Shown: positions 10,156-20,373 of the stretch, one piece after another
Layout: every line of letters begins with the position of its first letter
Numbering within the stretch: the first letter of the stretch is position 1
DNA from: Nocardia paucivorans NBRC 100373
GTDB taxonomy: Bacteria; Actinomycetota; Actinomycetes; Mycobacteriales; Mycobacteriaceae
Direction of reading: 5' to 3'
Assembly (NCBI RefSeq): GCF_000308675.1
Contig: NZ_BAGE01000038.1
Coordinates: 124,001-188,000 of the forward strand
Length of the DNA: 64,000 nucleotides
Made by a program: the position numbers and the translations under genes
The notes under the pieces: model-generated
Database searches by the model: none
Told to the model about the DNA's origin: nothing
What the model saw: the letters and a program-made list of their open reading frames with translations, nothing else

Positions 10156-11195
10156 GGGTTCACCGCCTTCCGTCGCCGCACCAGGGCGATGAAGAACGGT
10201 ACGCCCAGGAGCGACAGCATCATTCCGGCCTGGAGTTCCGCCGGCCGGGCCACGATCCGACCGGCGATATCGGCGATCAGCAATACCGCCGCGCCGAACA
10301 GGGCCGAATACGGCAACAGCCATCGATGGTCCGGTCCGGTGCAGGACCGGGCGATATGCGCGGCGGCCAGACCGAGAAACGCGATCGGCCCCACCGCGGC
10401 GGTGGCCGCGCCGCACAGCAATACCACCGCGGTCAGGCCCAATGCGCGGCTTCGGCCGATATGCACCCCCAGTCCGCGTGCCATATCGTCGCCGAGGCCG
10501 AGCAGGTTCAACCCTGGGGCGGCGGCCAGGGCCAGTACCATCCCGACCACCAGGAACGGGAGGATCTGCCAGAACACCGAGGCATCCCGGCCGCCCATGT
10601 CACCGATCACCCAGAAGCGGTAGCTGTCCAGTACGTTCGCGTCGAGCGTGACGATGGCATCGGTCAGCGCCTGGAGGAACGCGGTCATCGCGGCCCCGGC
10701 CAGGATCAGGCCCAACGGCCCGCCCCGTCCCATGCCGACTCCCGACGTGGCGAAGACCGCCAGACCTGCCAGTAGCGTTCCGGCGAAGGCGAGCCAGATG
10801 TACTGGACGGGTGTGGTGAGGGCGAACAGGGACGTGCCCAGGGCGCAGAGGAAACTCGCGCCCGCGGTGAGGCCGAGCAGTCCGCCGTCGGCGAGAGGGT
10901 TGCGGGTGTAGCCCTGGATCAGCGCGCCGGTCAGTCCCAGTGCCATCCCGGTGACCGCTGCCAGGGCGGTACGCGGGAGGCGCATCCCCCGCACGATCTG
11001 TTCGTCCGTCGAGCGCGCCATACAGCGGAAGAGGCCGTCCGGGCAGGTCAGAGCGTGCTCGAGGGCCGAATAGGCCGTGATGGGTGAGATCGTGCGACTC
11101 CCCACCGCCACTCCGAGGATCAGTAGCGCCGGCAGCCCGGCCAACAGTGCGAGACCGGCCAGGCGCCGGCGGCGCACGGTGCCGATGATTGCCAC
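10152..11195 (-). CDS. FecCD-family siderophore ABC permease, first subunit
   Basis: A 347-residue permease, first gene of the iron-transport operon, beginning at a GTG with an AAGGAG ribosome-binding site about nine bases upstream. It has around ten transmembrane segments and signatures RLPRTALAAVTGMALGLTGALIQ, NPLADGGLLGLTAGAS and GPIAFLGLAAAHIAR. The operon is divergent from a plus-strand gene at 11296, and an IdeR-type iron box (11234-11252) lies between them, so expression should rise when iron is scarce. Order: permease, permease, ATPase, each joined by a four-base overlap. Confidence 0.93.
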   Translation of the reverse strand: MAIIGTVRRRRLAGLALLAGLPALLILGVAVGSRTISPITAYSALEHALTCPDGLFRCMARSTDEQIVRGMRLPRTALAAVTGMALGLTGALIQGYTRNPLADGGLLGLTAGASFLCALGTSLFALTTPVQYIWLAFAGTLLAGLAVFATSGVGMGRGGPLGLILAGAAMTAFLQALTDAIVTLDANVLDSYRFWVIGDMGGRDASVFWQILPFLVVGMVLALAAAPGLNLLGLGDDMARGLGVHIGRSRALGLTAVVLLCGAATAAVGPIAFLGLAAAHIARSCTGPDHRWLLPYSALFGAAVLLIADIAGRIVARPAELQAGMMLSLLGVPFFIALVRRRKAVNP

Positions 11196-11233
11196 GCGGG
11201 GTGACTCCTTGCTCGAGCGAAATACTTGCCAGG

Positions 11234-11252
11234 TCTGGTAAGGCTAACCTAT
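11234..11252. promoter_or_regulatory. IdeR/DmdR iron box between divergent iron genes
   Basis: The 19 bases at 11234-11252 match the IdeR consensus (TTAGGTTAGGCTAACCTAA) at 15 positions, including an uninterrupted core AAGGCTAACCTA. The box lies 39 bases from the permease start on the minus strand and 44 bases from the start of the plus-strand gene, so one repressor could silence both in iron-replete cells. Confidence 0.85.
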
Positions 11253-11295
11253 TTTCCGAGCAGTCGCCGTGCGACTCTCATCCCGAGGAGGCCCG

Positions 11296-12003
11296 ATGTC
11301 CGAACTTGCACCCCCGCGCGTCATTCGCTCCTACGAGCCGACGTTCGGGCACGTCTGTTCCCGTCTTCGTGCGCTGCAACCGGAACATCCCCGGGTCTAT
11401 GCCGTGGCGGCCATGGCCGACCAGGGCAAACGGCGGTGGTGGCGATTGGCCGACGACCCGCGGGAAGGGCGTATCGAGCTGATGTACCGGCGGCACGCCG
11501 CGGAGATGATCAGTGCTCGGGCGGCGGCGGAAGTCGTTGCCACGGCGCTGATCCACGCGGTGGTCGGACGTGTCGTCGCCCTCTGGGTCGCCGACGGGCG
11601 GGCCTGGGACCCGGGGCTGGAGAACCTGTGGGTTCACACCGACAACGACGGCGGTATCGACTGGGCCGGGCTGACCGACACCACGATCCGCGTGGTGAAG
11701 GGTGACTGCTCGGTCGGTGAGGCCGGGGTGGTGGTGCTGCCGTGCGAACAGGCCATGTCGGTGTGGTTGGCTCATCGATGCGAATCCGCGTTGGTTCTGG
11801 TGCAGGACGTTCTGGCGCGGAGTGCGGATCTGCCTGCGCGCCGTTTCTGGTCCCTGGTGGGCGAATCCGTTTCCGGCGCGGCCACCTATGTTCCCGAACT
11901 GGCTCGAACCGATGCCGTGGCCGGTATGCGGCGTGGTCAGGGGTTTCTGTTGGCGTTGGAGAACCGTGGACGTCCGGTGCGTCGCATTCAATGGGTTGCC
12001 TAG
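11296..12003 (+). CDS. Iron-regulated protein, possibly FhuF-like ferric-siderophore reductase
   Basis: A 235-residue soluble protein. The ATG at 11296 follows a strong GAGGAGG site; an earlier in-frame ATG at 11269 lacks one. The segment ATALIHAVVGRVVALWVADGR, followed by an ENLWV motif (about residues 85-115), resembles FhuF-type ferric-reductase and IucA/C-accessory proteins in actinomycetes. The C-terminal cysteine cluster that holds the [2Fe-2S] centre in true FhuF is absent: only three scattered cysteines are visible. It is divergent from the siderophore importer and shares its iron box, so a role in releasing iron from imported siderophore is a reasonable inference. The family assignment is weak and iron regulation is the firmer claim. 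Confidence 0.6.
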   Translation: MSELAPPRVIRSYEPTFGHVCSRLRALQPEHPRVYAVAAMADQGKRRWWRLADDPREGRIELMYRRHAAEMISARAAAEVVATALIHAVVGRVVALWVADGRAWDPGLENLWVHTDNDGGIDWAGLTDTTIRVVKGDCSVGEAGVVVLPCEQAMSVWLAHRCESALVLVQDVLARSADLPARRFWSLVGESVSGAATYVPELARTDAVAGMRRGQGFLLALENRGRPVRRIQWVA

Positions 12004-12025
12004 TTAGGTAAGGCTGCCCTATAGT
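11996..12025 (+). promoter_or_regulatory. Sigma-A-type promoter of the putative iron sRNA
   Basis: TTGCCT at 11996-12001 and TATAGT at 12020-12025 are separated by 18 bases, a good housekeeping promoter. The -35 begins in the last codons of the upstream gene. The IdeR box fills the spacer and touches the -10. Predicted start of transcription is near 12032-12033. Confidence 0.65.
12004..12022 (+). promoter_or_regulatory. Second IdeR iron box, inside the sRNA promoter
   Basis: Bases 12004-12022 match the 19-base IdeR consensus at 15 positions, with TTAGGT and AAGGCT intact on the left and CCCTA on the right. The box starts directly after the stop codon of the upstream gene and overlaps the promoter spacer and -10, where bound repressor would block RNA polymerase. 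Confidence 0.75.
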
Positions 12026-12032
12026 CTATTTC

Positions 12033-12122
12033 GGCGGCGGATCGCGCGTGAGTCCCGAGGGCTGCGGTCGACTCCCGATCCAGAGCCGTGGCGGGCTCCA
12101 CTTCGGTGGAGCCCGCCCTTTT
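12033..12122 (+). ncRNA. mrsI: Putative iron-repressed small RNA, MrsI-like
   Basis: The promoter at 11996-12025 and the terminator at 12090-12122 predict a transcript of about 90 nt with no plausible coding frame. The RNA would carry a possible small stem (GAGTC at 12049-12053 pairing with GACTC at 12069-12073) and a 12-bp terminator stem capped by a UUCG tetraloop. M. tuberculosis MrsI (ncRv11846) is an iron-limitation-induced sRNA encoded between blaI (Rv1846c) and Rv1847 on the Rv1847 strand. Here the element lies between the blaI-side block and an Rv1847-like thioesterase, in the same orientation, behind an IdeR box. Synteny and regulation support homology; I cannot show primary-sequence homology from memory. 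It could also be released as a 3-prime-UTR product of the upstream iron gene. Confidence 0.62.
12090..12122 (+). terminator. Intrinsic terminator with UUCG tetraloop
   Basis: A perfect 12-bp GC-rich stem (12090-12101 with 12106-12117) closed by TTCG, followed by CTTTT. It would end both the iron gene at 11296-12003 and the sRNA. The absence of a T-run on the other side makes it plus-strand specific. Confidence 0.88.
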
Positions 12123-12232
12123 CGTCGATCGCGCTTTCCTTTCGGCACGGATCTTCCGCGCGGATCGCCGGGCGGCGGTCACCGCCGAGACCGGTCGGCA
12201 CGGCGTTTCTCGGGTCATGTCATGGTTTAGGC

Positions 12233-12679
12233 ATGACGCAACAGCAAACCCAGCGGCCACGCTCGCTCGTCGGTCTCACCCCCGAACAGCTGAACGAATT
12301 CAGCAAGGGCACGTTCACCGATCTGATCGGTCTGCGGTTCACGGAATTCGGCCCGGATCGGGTGCGTGGTGAATGGGACGTCACCCCGCAACTGCATCAG
12401 CCCGCGGGGATCCAGAACGGTGGCGTGCTGTGCACTGTCGTCGAAACGCTCGCCAGCACCGGCGCCGGTGCCTGGTACGGGGAGCAGGGCAGCGTGGTGG
12501 GCGTGCACAACAGCACCGACTTCCTGCGCGCGGTGCGGGAGGGCACCCTGTTCGGCGAGGCGACTCCGTTGCACCGCGGTCGACTCCAGCAACTGTGGCA
12601 GGTGGTGATCACCGATGCGGAGGGCCGGAGTGTGGCCCGCGGGCAAGTGCGCCTGCAGAATCTACCCGCACGCTCCTGA
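12233..12679 (+). CDS. PaaI-type hotdog thioesterase (Rv1847-like)
   Basis: A 148-residue single-domain hotdog protein. The helix segment QPAGIQNGGVLCTVVETLAS is the family signature, and the later HRGRLQQLW and RGQVRLQNL segments match what I recall of Rv1847, supporting orthology. Expected activity is hydrolysis of an acyl-CoA or aryl-CoA thioester; the substrate is unknown. The start at 12233 has only a weak ribosome-binding site and lies about 110 bases past the sRNA terminator. The stop codon lies in a short tandem duplication. Confidence 0.9.
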   Translation: MTQQQTQRPRSLVGLTPEQLNEFSKGTFTDLIGLRFTEFGPDRVRGEWDVTPQLHQPAGIQNGGVLCTVVETLASTGAGAWYGEQGSVVGVHNSTDFLRAVREGTLFGEATPLHRGRLQQLWQVVITDAEGRSVARGQVRLQNLPARS

Positions 12680-12698
12680 TCTACCCGCACGCTCCTGA
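12661..12698. repeat. 19-base perfect tandem duplication over the thioesterase stop
   Basis: Bases 12661-12679 are repeated exactly at 12680-12698, and a degenerate third copy begins at 12699. The first copy ends with the TGA stop, so the duplication reproduces the gene's last codons downstream. Confidence 0.9.
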
Positions 12699-12707
12699 TC
12701 TGCCCGG

Positions 12708-12746
12708 ACGGCGAGGGCCCGGCGACCGGGTGAACGGTCGTCGGGC
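12708..12746. terminator. Bidirectional terminator between convergent genes
   Basis: An interrupted inverted repeat (ACGGC-GAGGGCCCG at 12708-12721 against CGGGCCCTC-GGCCGT at 12732-12746) followed by TTT lies between the stops of the thioesterase (plus) and SDR (minus) genes. Confidence 0.65.
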
Positions 12747-12766
12747 CCTCGGCCGTTTCCGGCGGG

Positions 12767-13531
12767 TCAGATGCCGCCGGTGGAGAGCAGGCCGCCGTCG
12801 ACGCGGACGGTCTCGCCGGTGATCCAGGATGCCTCGTCGGAAACCAGGAAACCGATCAGTCGGGCCACATCCTCGGGGGAGCCCAATCGCTTCAGCGGGT
12901 ATGTGCGCGCCGCGGCCTCCTCGTCGGCGGAGTACAACGCATCGGCGAACTTGGTCTTCACCACTCCCGGAGCCACCGCGTTCACTCGGATCTTCGGACC
13001 CAACTGCCAGGCGAGTTCATCGGTGAGCCGAATGAGCGCGGCCTTGGACGCGCCGTAGGCGGCGATGACTCCGGTGGAGCGGATACCGGCCACGCTGGCC
13101 ACATTCACGATCGCACCACCGTGGTCGCGCATCCAGGCCCGGTAGGCCTGCTGGACGTAGCCGAGCGCGGCGACGACGTTCACATCGAAGATCTTGCGCA
13201 CCGCGTCCAGATCGGCCTCCATCAGCGACCCGAACACCGGGTTGATCCCGGTGTTGTTGATCAGAATGTCGAGTGAGCCGAATTCGGCCACGGCCCGATC
13301 GACGGCGGCCGCCCGTGCCTCGGCATCCCCGGAATTACCCGCCAGCGCGACGACCTCGCCCTGGTGACCGAGTTCACGCAGCTCTTCGGCAGCCTGTTCC
13401 AGCGGCTCGGGTTTACGGGCGGTGATCAGTACGTTGGCACCACGTCGCAGCAGCTCCGCGGCCACGGCATGGCCGATTCCCCGGCTGGCGCCGGACACCA
13501 GCGCGCTCTTGCCCAACAGATCGGTAGTCAT
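12767..13531 (-). CDS. Short-chain dehydrogenase/reductase
   Basis: A 254-residue SDR. The nucleotide-binding motif SGASRGIG is at about residues 12-19, NNTGIN stands in for the usual NNAG, and the catalytic YGASK gives the Tyr-x-x-x-Lys pair after an upstream serine in NVASVAG. The C-terminus carries TGETVRVDGGLL, typical of 3-oxoacyl reductase-like members. The ATG at 13531 is preferred: a longer frame to 13717 adds an unconserved, oddly composed N-terminus. It probably uses NADP(H) and reduces or oxidises a hydroxyl/keto substrate that cannot be named. It is transcribed convergently with the thioesterase and divergently from the ABC-F gene. Confidence 0.92.
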   Translation of the reverse strand: MTTDLLGKSALVSGASRGIGHAVAAELLRRGANVLITARKPEPLEQAAEELRELGHQGEVVALAGNSGDAEARAAAVDRAVAEFGSLDILINNTGINPVFGSLMEADLDAVRKIFDVNVVAALGYVQQAYRAWMRDHGGAIVNVASVAGIRSTGVIAAYGASKAALIRLTDELAWQLGPKIRVNAVAPGVVKTKFADALYSADEEAAARTYPLKRLGSPEDVARLIGFLVSDEASWITGETVRVDGGLLSTGGI

Positions 13532-13719
13532 GTGAAGGCAGGTTACGGCAGTTATCGGTGTCGGCATCCGCCGGGGCGAGCCGGGTGGACGGGTAAAATC
13601 GGTGGTTCCGTGTCCGGTATTCGACCACACTGCACCGAGGCGGGTGTGGGCCGCTCCTTTCCGCGGTCGCCCGTACGAGCCGGACAACTGCCCTGCGATC
13701 ATGTGCTGAGGAGACATCT

Positions 13720-15351
13720 GTGATCACCGCGACGGACCTCGAGGTCCGGGCCGGCATCCGTACCCTGCTGTCGGCGCCGGGACCTGCGCTGCGGGTGCAG
13801 GCCGGGGACCGGATCGGGTTGGTCGGCCGCAACGGCGCGGGCAAGACCACCACTCTCCGCATCCTCGCGGGGGAGGGCGAACCCTATGCCGGGAAGATCG
13901 TTCGGTCGGGTGAGATCGGCTATCTGCCCCAGGACCCGCGGGAGGGCAACCTGGATGTGCTGGCCCGCGACCGGGTGTTGTCCGCCCGCGGTCTGGACAC
14001 CCTCATCCGGGAGATGGAGAAACAGCAGGCGTTGATGGCAGAGGTGGCCGACGACGCCGAGCGGGAACGCGCCGTACGCAAGTACGGCCGGCTCGAGGAA
14101 CGTTTCTCGGCGCTCGGCGGGTATGTCGCCGAAAGCGAGGCCGCCCGGATCTGCCACAGCCTCGGCCTTCCCGACCGAGTGCTGGACCAGGCCCTGCGCA
14201 CCCTGTCCGGTGGTCAGCGGCGTCGAATCGAATTGGCGCGCATCCTGTTCGCCGCCTCCGACGGCAGCGGCGGCCGCTCGGACACCATCCTGCTGCTCGA
14301 CGAGCCCACCAACCACCTGGACGCCGATTCGATCACCTGGCTGCGCGGTTTTCTGCAGAACCACGACGGCGGCCTCATCGTCATCAGCCACGATGTGGAC
14401 CTGCTCGCCGATGTGGTCAACAAGGTGTGGTTCCTGGACGCGGTGCGCGGCGAGGTCGACGTGTACAACATGGGTTGGCGCAAATACCTCGACGCTCGCG
14501 CCACCGATGAACAGCGTCGGCGTCGCGAACGGGCCAATGCCGAGAAGAAGGCCGCGGCCCTGCGCGCCCAGGCGGCGAAGTTGGGCGCCAAGGCCACCAA
14601 AGCCGTTGCCGCCCAGAACATGGTCAAGCGGGCCGATCGGCTGTTGGCCGAACTCGACGAGGTGCGGGTGGCCGACAAGGTGGCCCGGATCAAGTTCCCG
14701 GAACCGGCCCCCTGCGGTAAGACGCCGTTGATGGCGGAGAACCTCACCAAGGTCTACGGCTCGCTGGAGATCTTCACCGGCGTGGACCTGGCCATCGACC
14801 GCGGCAGCCGGGTCGTGGTCCTCGGCCTCAACGGCGCCGGTAAGACGACCTTGCTGCGGTTGCTCGCCGGTGTGGAGCAGCCCACCGCGGGGCGGCTGGT
14901 GCCCGGCCACGGGTTGAAAGTGGGTTATTTCGCCCAGGAGCACGACACCCTCGACGACAACGCCACCGTGTGGGAGAACATCCGGCATGCGGCGCCCGAC
15001 GCCGGGGAACAGGATCTGCGTGGGCTGCTGGGTGCGTTCATGTTCAGCGGACCCCAGCTGGAACAGCCCGCCGGAACCCTGTCCGGCGGTGAGAAAACCC
15101 GTCTCGCCCTGGCCGGTCTGGTGTCCTCGGCGGCGAACGTCCTGCTGTTGGACGAACCCACCAACAACCTGGATCCGGTCTCCCGGGAACAGGTGCTCGA
15201 TGCGCTGCGCACCTATGCGGGCGCGGTCGTCCTGGTCACCCATGATCCCGGTGCGGCCGAGGCGCTGTCACCGGAGCGGGTGATCCTGTTGCCGGACGGC
15301 ACCGAGGACCACTGGTCGGCGGAGTACCTGGAATTGATTCAGCTCGCGTGA
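13720..15351 (+). CDS. ABC-F family ATPase (Rv1473-like)
   Basis: A 543-residue protein with two ABC ATPase domains and no membrane segment. First Walker A GRNGAGKTT near residue 36, first signature LSGGQRRRIELAR, Walker B ILLLDEPTNHLD; second Walker A GLNGAGKTT near 370, second signature LSGGEKTRLAL and LLLDEPTNNLD. A basic linker (about 265-320, Arg/Lys/Ala-rich) joins them. ABC-F proteins act on ribosomes, some giving antibiotic protection and others serving as translation factors. Synteny with the following small HTH gene matches Rv1473-Rv1473A. The GTG start at 13720 follows a GAGGAG site. Confidence 0.93.
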   Translation: MITATDLEVRAGIRTLLSAPGPALRVQAGDRIGLVGRNGAGKTTTLRILAGEGEPYAGKIVRSGEIGYLPQDPREGNLDVLARDRVLSARGLDTLIREMEKQQALMAEVADDAERERAVRKYGRLEERFSALGGYVAESEAARICHSLGLPDRVLDQALRTLSGGQRRRIELARILFAASDGSGGRSDTILLLDEPTNHLDADSITWLRGFLQNHDGGLIVISHDVDLLADVVNKVWFLDAVRGEVDVYNMGWRKYLDARATDEQRRRRERANAEKKAAALRAQAAKLGAKATKAVAAQNMVKRADRLLAELDEVRVADKVARIKFPEPAPCGKTPLMAENLTKVYGSLEIFTGVDLAIDRGSRVVVLGLNGAGKTTLLRLLAGVEQPTAGRLVPGHGLKVGYFAQEHDTLDDNATVWENIRHAAPDAGEQDLRGLLGAFMFSGPQLEQPAGTLSGGEKTRLALAGLVSSAANVLLLDEPTNNLDPVSREQVLDALRTYAGAVVLVTHDPGAAEALSPERVILLPDGTEDHWSAEYLELIQLA

Positions 15352-15467
15352 GTTTCGTCCGATGATTTCCCGGTGTCGAACGTGACATTCCTCACAAGAA
15401 TTGATTGATCATTGCCCGTCGAGTGCTTAGCCTGAGGAGGACGCTGCTCGGCGACTCGGAGGAAGCC

Positions 15468-15710
15468 ATGGGCGACAGGCCGGCACAGAGCAAAACCACC
15501 AAAACCACCCTGGGGAAGGGCACACGGGTCACGGGTAAGTCCCGGGACCGCCTGCAATCACAGTTGAAGAAGCAATACGAGGCGGGAGCGAGCATCCGTT
15601 CGCTGGCCCGGTCCACCGGACGCTCCTACGGCTTCATTCACAACGTACTGGTGGAGTCGCACGTCCAACTCCGCAGCCGTGGTGGGGCCAACCGCCGCAA
15701 GGCGCGTTAG
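15468..15710 (+). CDS. Small helix-turn-helix protein (Rv1473A-like)
   Basis: An 80-residue basic protein. The N-terminal third is Lys/Thr-rich and probably disordered; residues 35-65 contain a clear helix-turn-helix, GASIRSLARSTGRSYGFIHNVLVE, of the kind that binds DNA. The ATG at 15468 follows GGAGGAA, while the upstream in-frame starts lack such a site. It lies 117 bases after the ABC-F gene on the same strand, the same partnership as Rv1473 and Rv1473A, suggesting a small regulator. Its targets are unknown. Confidence 0.85.
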   Translation: MGDRPAQSKTTKTTLGKGTRVTGKSRDRLQSQLKKQYEAGASIRSLARSTGRSYGFIHNVLVESHVQLRSRGGANRRKAR

Positions 15711-16013
15711 AGCCGCACCTCTGCCGCGAGAATCGACCGCCTCGCCACGCTCGGCGGCCGCGTTCACACGCGTCGGACGCCTCGGTATTGGCGCCCCGGT
15801 CGACCACGTTCCCTCGGTGGTCGTGGTCGTGGTCGTGGGCAATCGCGCTCCCGAGAGGGAGCCACCGGGCGGTTGCATGCGGCTGGTCGGATTCGGCTGC
15901 GATGACATCGAGCCCGTAGGGATGCGGTCGTCCGGACCGTTCGGTCGATGTCGACCGCCGTCGGTGGGGTGGTCTCCGGGAGGGCGGCCGGGGATTTCTC
16001 CGCCGAGGCGGGT
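15711..16013. other. Intergenic region with a hexanucleotide microsatellite
   Basis: This 303-base gap separates convergent genes. It holds about four copies of a GTGGTC-type hexamer near 15816-15838 and otherwise no gene or terminator that I can support. Open frames across it lack any recognisable domain. Confidence 0.6.
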
Positions 16014-16430
16014 TCACAATCCGAGTAGACCGGGATTGTCGGCCAGTTCGCGGAAGCGATCGGCGGGGTCGGCGAGTAGTTTTCGGGCATCGAGGTCCAT
16101 GAGACCGCAGATCACCTGTATCTCGGCGGACAGGGTGTCGTCCAATTTGCGGGTCTGCTGGTGAATACGAAAGGTTTTGCCGGTGCCCCATTCGAACTCG
16201 CAGCTGATCCGTACCTCGTCACCGCCGCGCAATTCGCGCCGATAACTGATCGTGGTCTCCAACACCACCGGTCCGACCCGGCTCGCGCGCAGCTTCTCCT
16301 GGCCGATACCGGCGGCCTGGAGGCATTCCCAGCGCGCATGTTCGGCGTGTTGCAAATACACCGCTTGATTGAGGTGGCCGAGAACGTCCAGTTCGTAGCC
16401 GCGAACGGTAACAGGCACAGTAAAGGTCAT
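16014..16430 (-). CDS. Acyl-CoA thioesterase, 4HBT/YbgC-like
   Basis: A 138-residue hotdog-fold thioesterase. The N-terminal VRGYELDVLGHLNQAVYLQHAEHARWE contains the 4-hydroxybenzoyl-CoA thioesterase-like motif with the catalytic Asp in ELDVLGHLN. The ATG at 16430 opens directly into the first strand of the fold; a much longer frame upstream has no homology-like features and overlaps acnR. It should act in the cytosol on acyl-CoA. It is the last gene of the minus-strand run from acn and acnR, 98 bases past acnR, and could be cotranscribed. Confidence 0.88.
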   Translation of the reverse strand: MTFTVPVTVRGYELDVLGHLNQAVYLQHAEHARWECLQAAGIGQEKLRASRVGPVVLETTISYRRELRGGDEVRISCEFEWGTGKTFRIHQQTRKLDDTLSAEIQVICGLMDLDARKLLADPADRFRELADNPGLLGL

Positions 16431-16528
16431 AACAGGGCGAACGGGTAGGTGCCCCCGCGTTGTTCCCGCCGTGGGGCGGTCACCGCTGTGGGGACATTTC
16501 GGGACGAGGGCAGGATGAGGATGTCGGA

Positions 16529-17095
16529 TCAGGGGCGGCGGCGTACCGACGCCTCCACCAGATCCAATACCGCGGAAAGGTTTTCGTTCGTATGCCCGGA
16601 TGCGATCCGGGCGATCAGGCCGTCCAGGACCAGGTCGAGATAGCCCAACAACACATCGGTGGGCACATCGTCGCGCAGCGCGCCCGCGGCCTTGCGACGT
16701 TCCAGTCGGGCCAGGGTGGCGGCGGTCAGCTCGGCCGAGCGCTGGGTCCAACTCGCCCGGAACTCCGGATCGGTGCGCAACCGGCGGGCGATCTCCAGTC
16801 GGGTGCCGAGCCAGTTGTAGGCCTGTGGGTCGGCCAGCATATCCCGCATGACCTGCACGATGCCCTGGTTGGCGGCGACTTCGGCCATCCGTTCCGCATC
16901 CTCTTGCGCAAGGGCGAGAAACAGGGCGTCCTTGTCCCGGAAATGGTGGAAGATCGCGCCGCGGGACAGTCCGATGGCTTCCTCCAGGCGGCGCACCGTG
17001 GCGCCGTCGTACCCGTACTCGGCGAAGCAACGGCGTGCGCCGTCGAGTATCTGCGAACGCCGGGCGGCCAGATGATCATCGCTGACCTTGGGCAT
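16529..17095 (-). CDS. acnR: TetR-family repressor of aconitase (AcnR)
   Basis: A 188-residue TetR regulator. The N-terminal HTH (about 14-60) reads ILDGARRCFAEYGYDGATVRRLEEAIGLSRGAIFHHF with the usual spacing. It lies directly downstream of acn on the same strand, as in corynebacteria and mycobacteria (Rv1474c), where AcnR represses the aconitase gene. A site matching the C. glutamicum AcnR consensus is present upstream of acn. A strong GAAGGAG ribosome-binding site precedes the ATG. In C. glutamicum AcnR binds citrate-Mg as effector, and the same may apply here. Confidence 0.93.
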   Translation of the reverse strand: MPKVSDDHLAARRSQILDGARRCFAEYGYDGATVRRLEEAIGLSRGAIFHHFRDKDALFLALAQEDAERMAEVAANQGIVQVMRDMLADPQAYNWLGTRLEIARRLRTDPEFRASWTQRSAELTAATLARLERRKAAGALRDDVPTDVLLGYLDLVLDGLIARIASGHTNENLSAVLDLVEASVRRRP

Positions 17096-17120
17096 CGGTC
17101 TCCTTCAACGGATATGCGAA

Positions 17121-17147
17121 CCCCGCGCGGCGGATCACCGCGCGGGG
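17121..17147 (-). terminator. Hairpin between acn and acnR
   Basis: A perfect 10-bp inverted repeat (17121-17130 with 17138-17147), GC only, lies 70 bases past the acn stop and about 26 bases before the acnR start. Without a U-tract it could be a partial terminator or a processing and stability element that lowers acnR relative to acn. Confidence 0.6.
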
Positions 17148-17216
17148 TCCTCGGATTACGAGCGAGCGAACGAGAGACCTGTCGGCCTTCTCGCGACTCC
17201 GCCGGAGGCGGCGCTG

Positions 17217-20373
<3,157 letters not shown>

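Noticed and set aside
12000..12260. An 86-codon minus-strand frame across the sRNA region
   Set aside because: No recognisable domain, and it would overlap the promoter, sRNA and terminator.
13532..13717. N-terminal extension of the SDR frame
   Set aside because: The extension has no conserved residues; the ATG at 13531 opens directly into the Rossmann fold.
15816..15838. Hexamer repeat as a possible CRISPR or regulatory array
   Set aside because: Only about four degenerate copies of a six-base unit with no spacers; a simple microsatellite.
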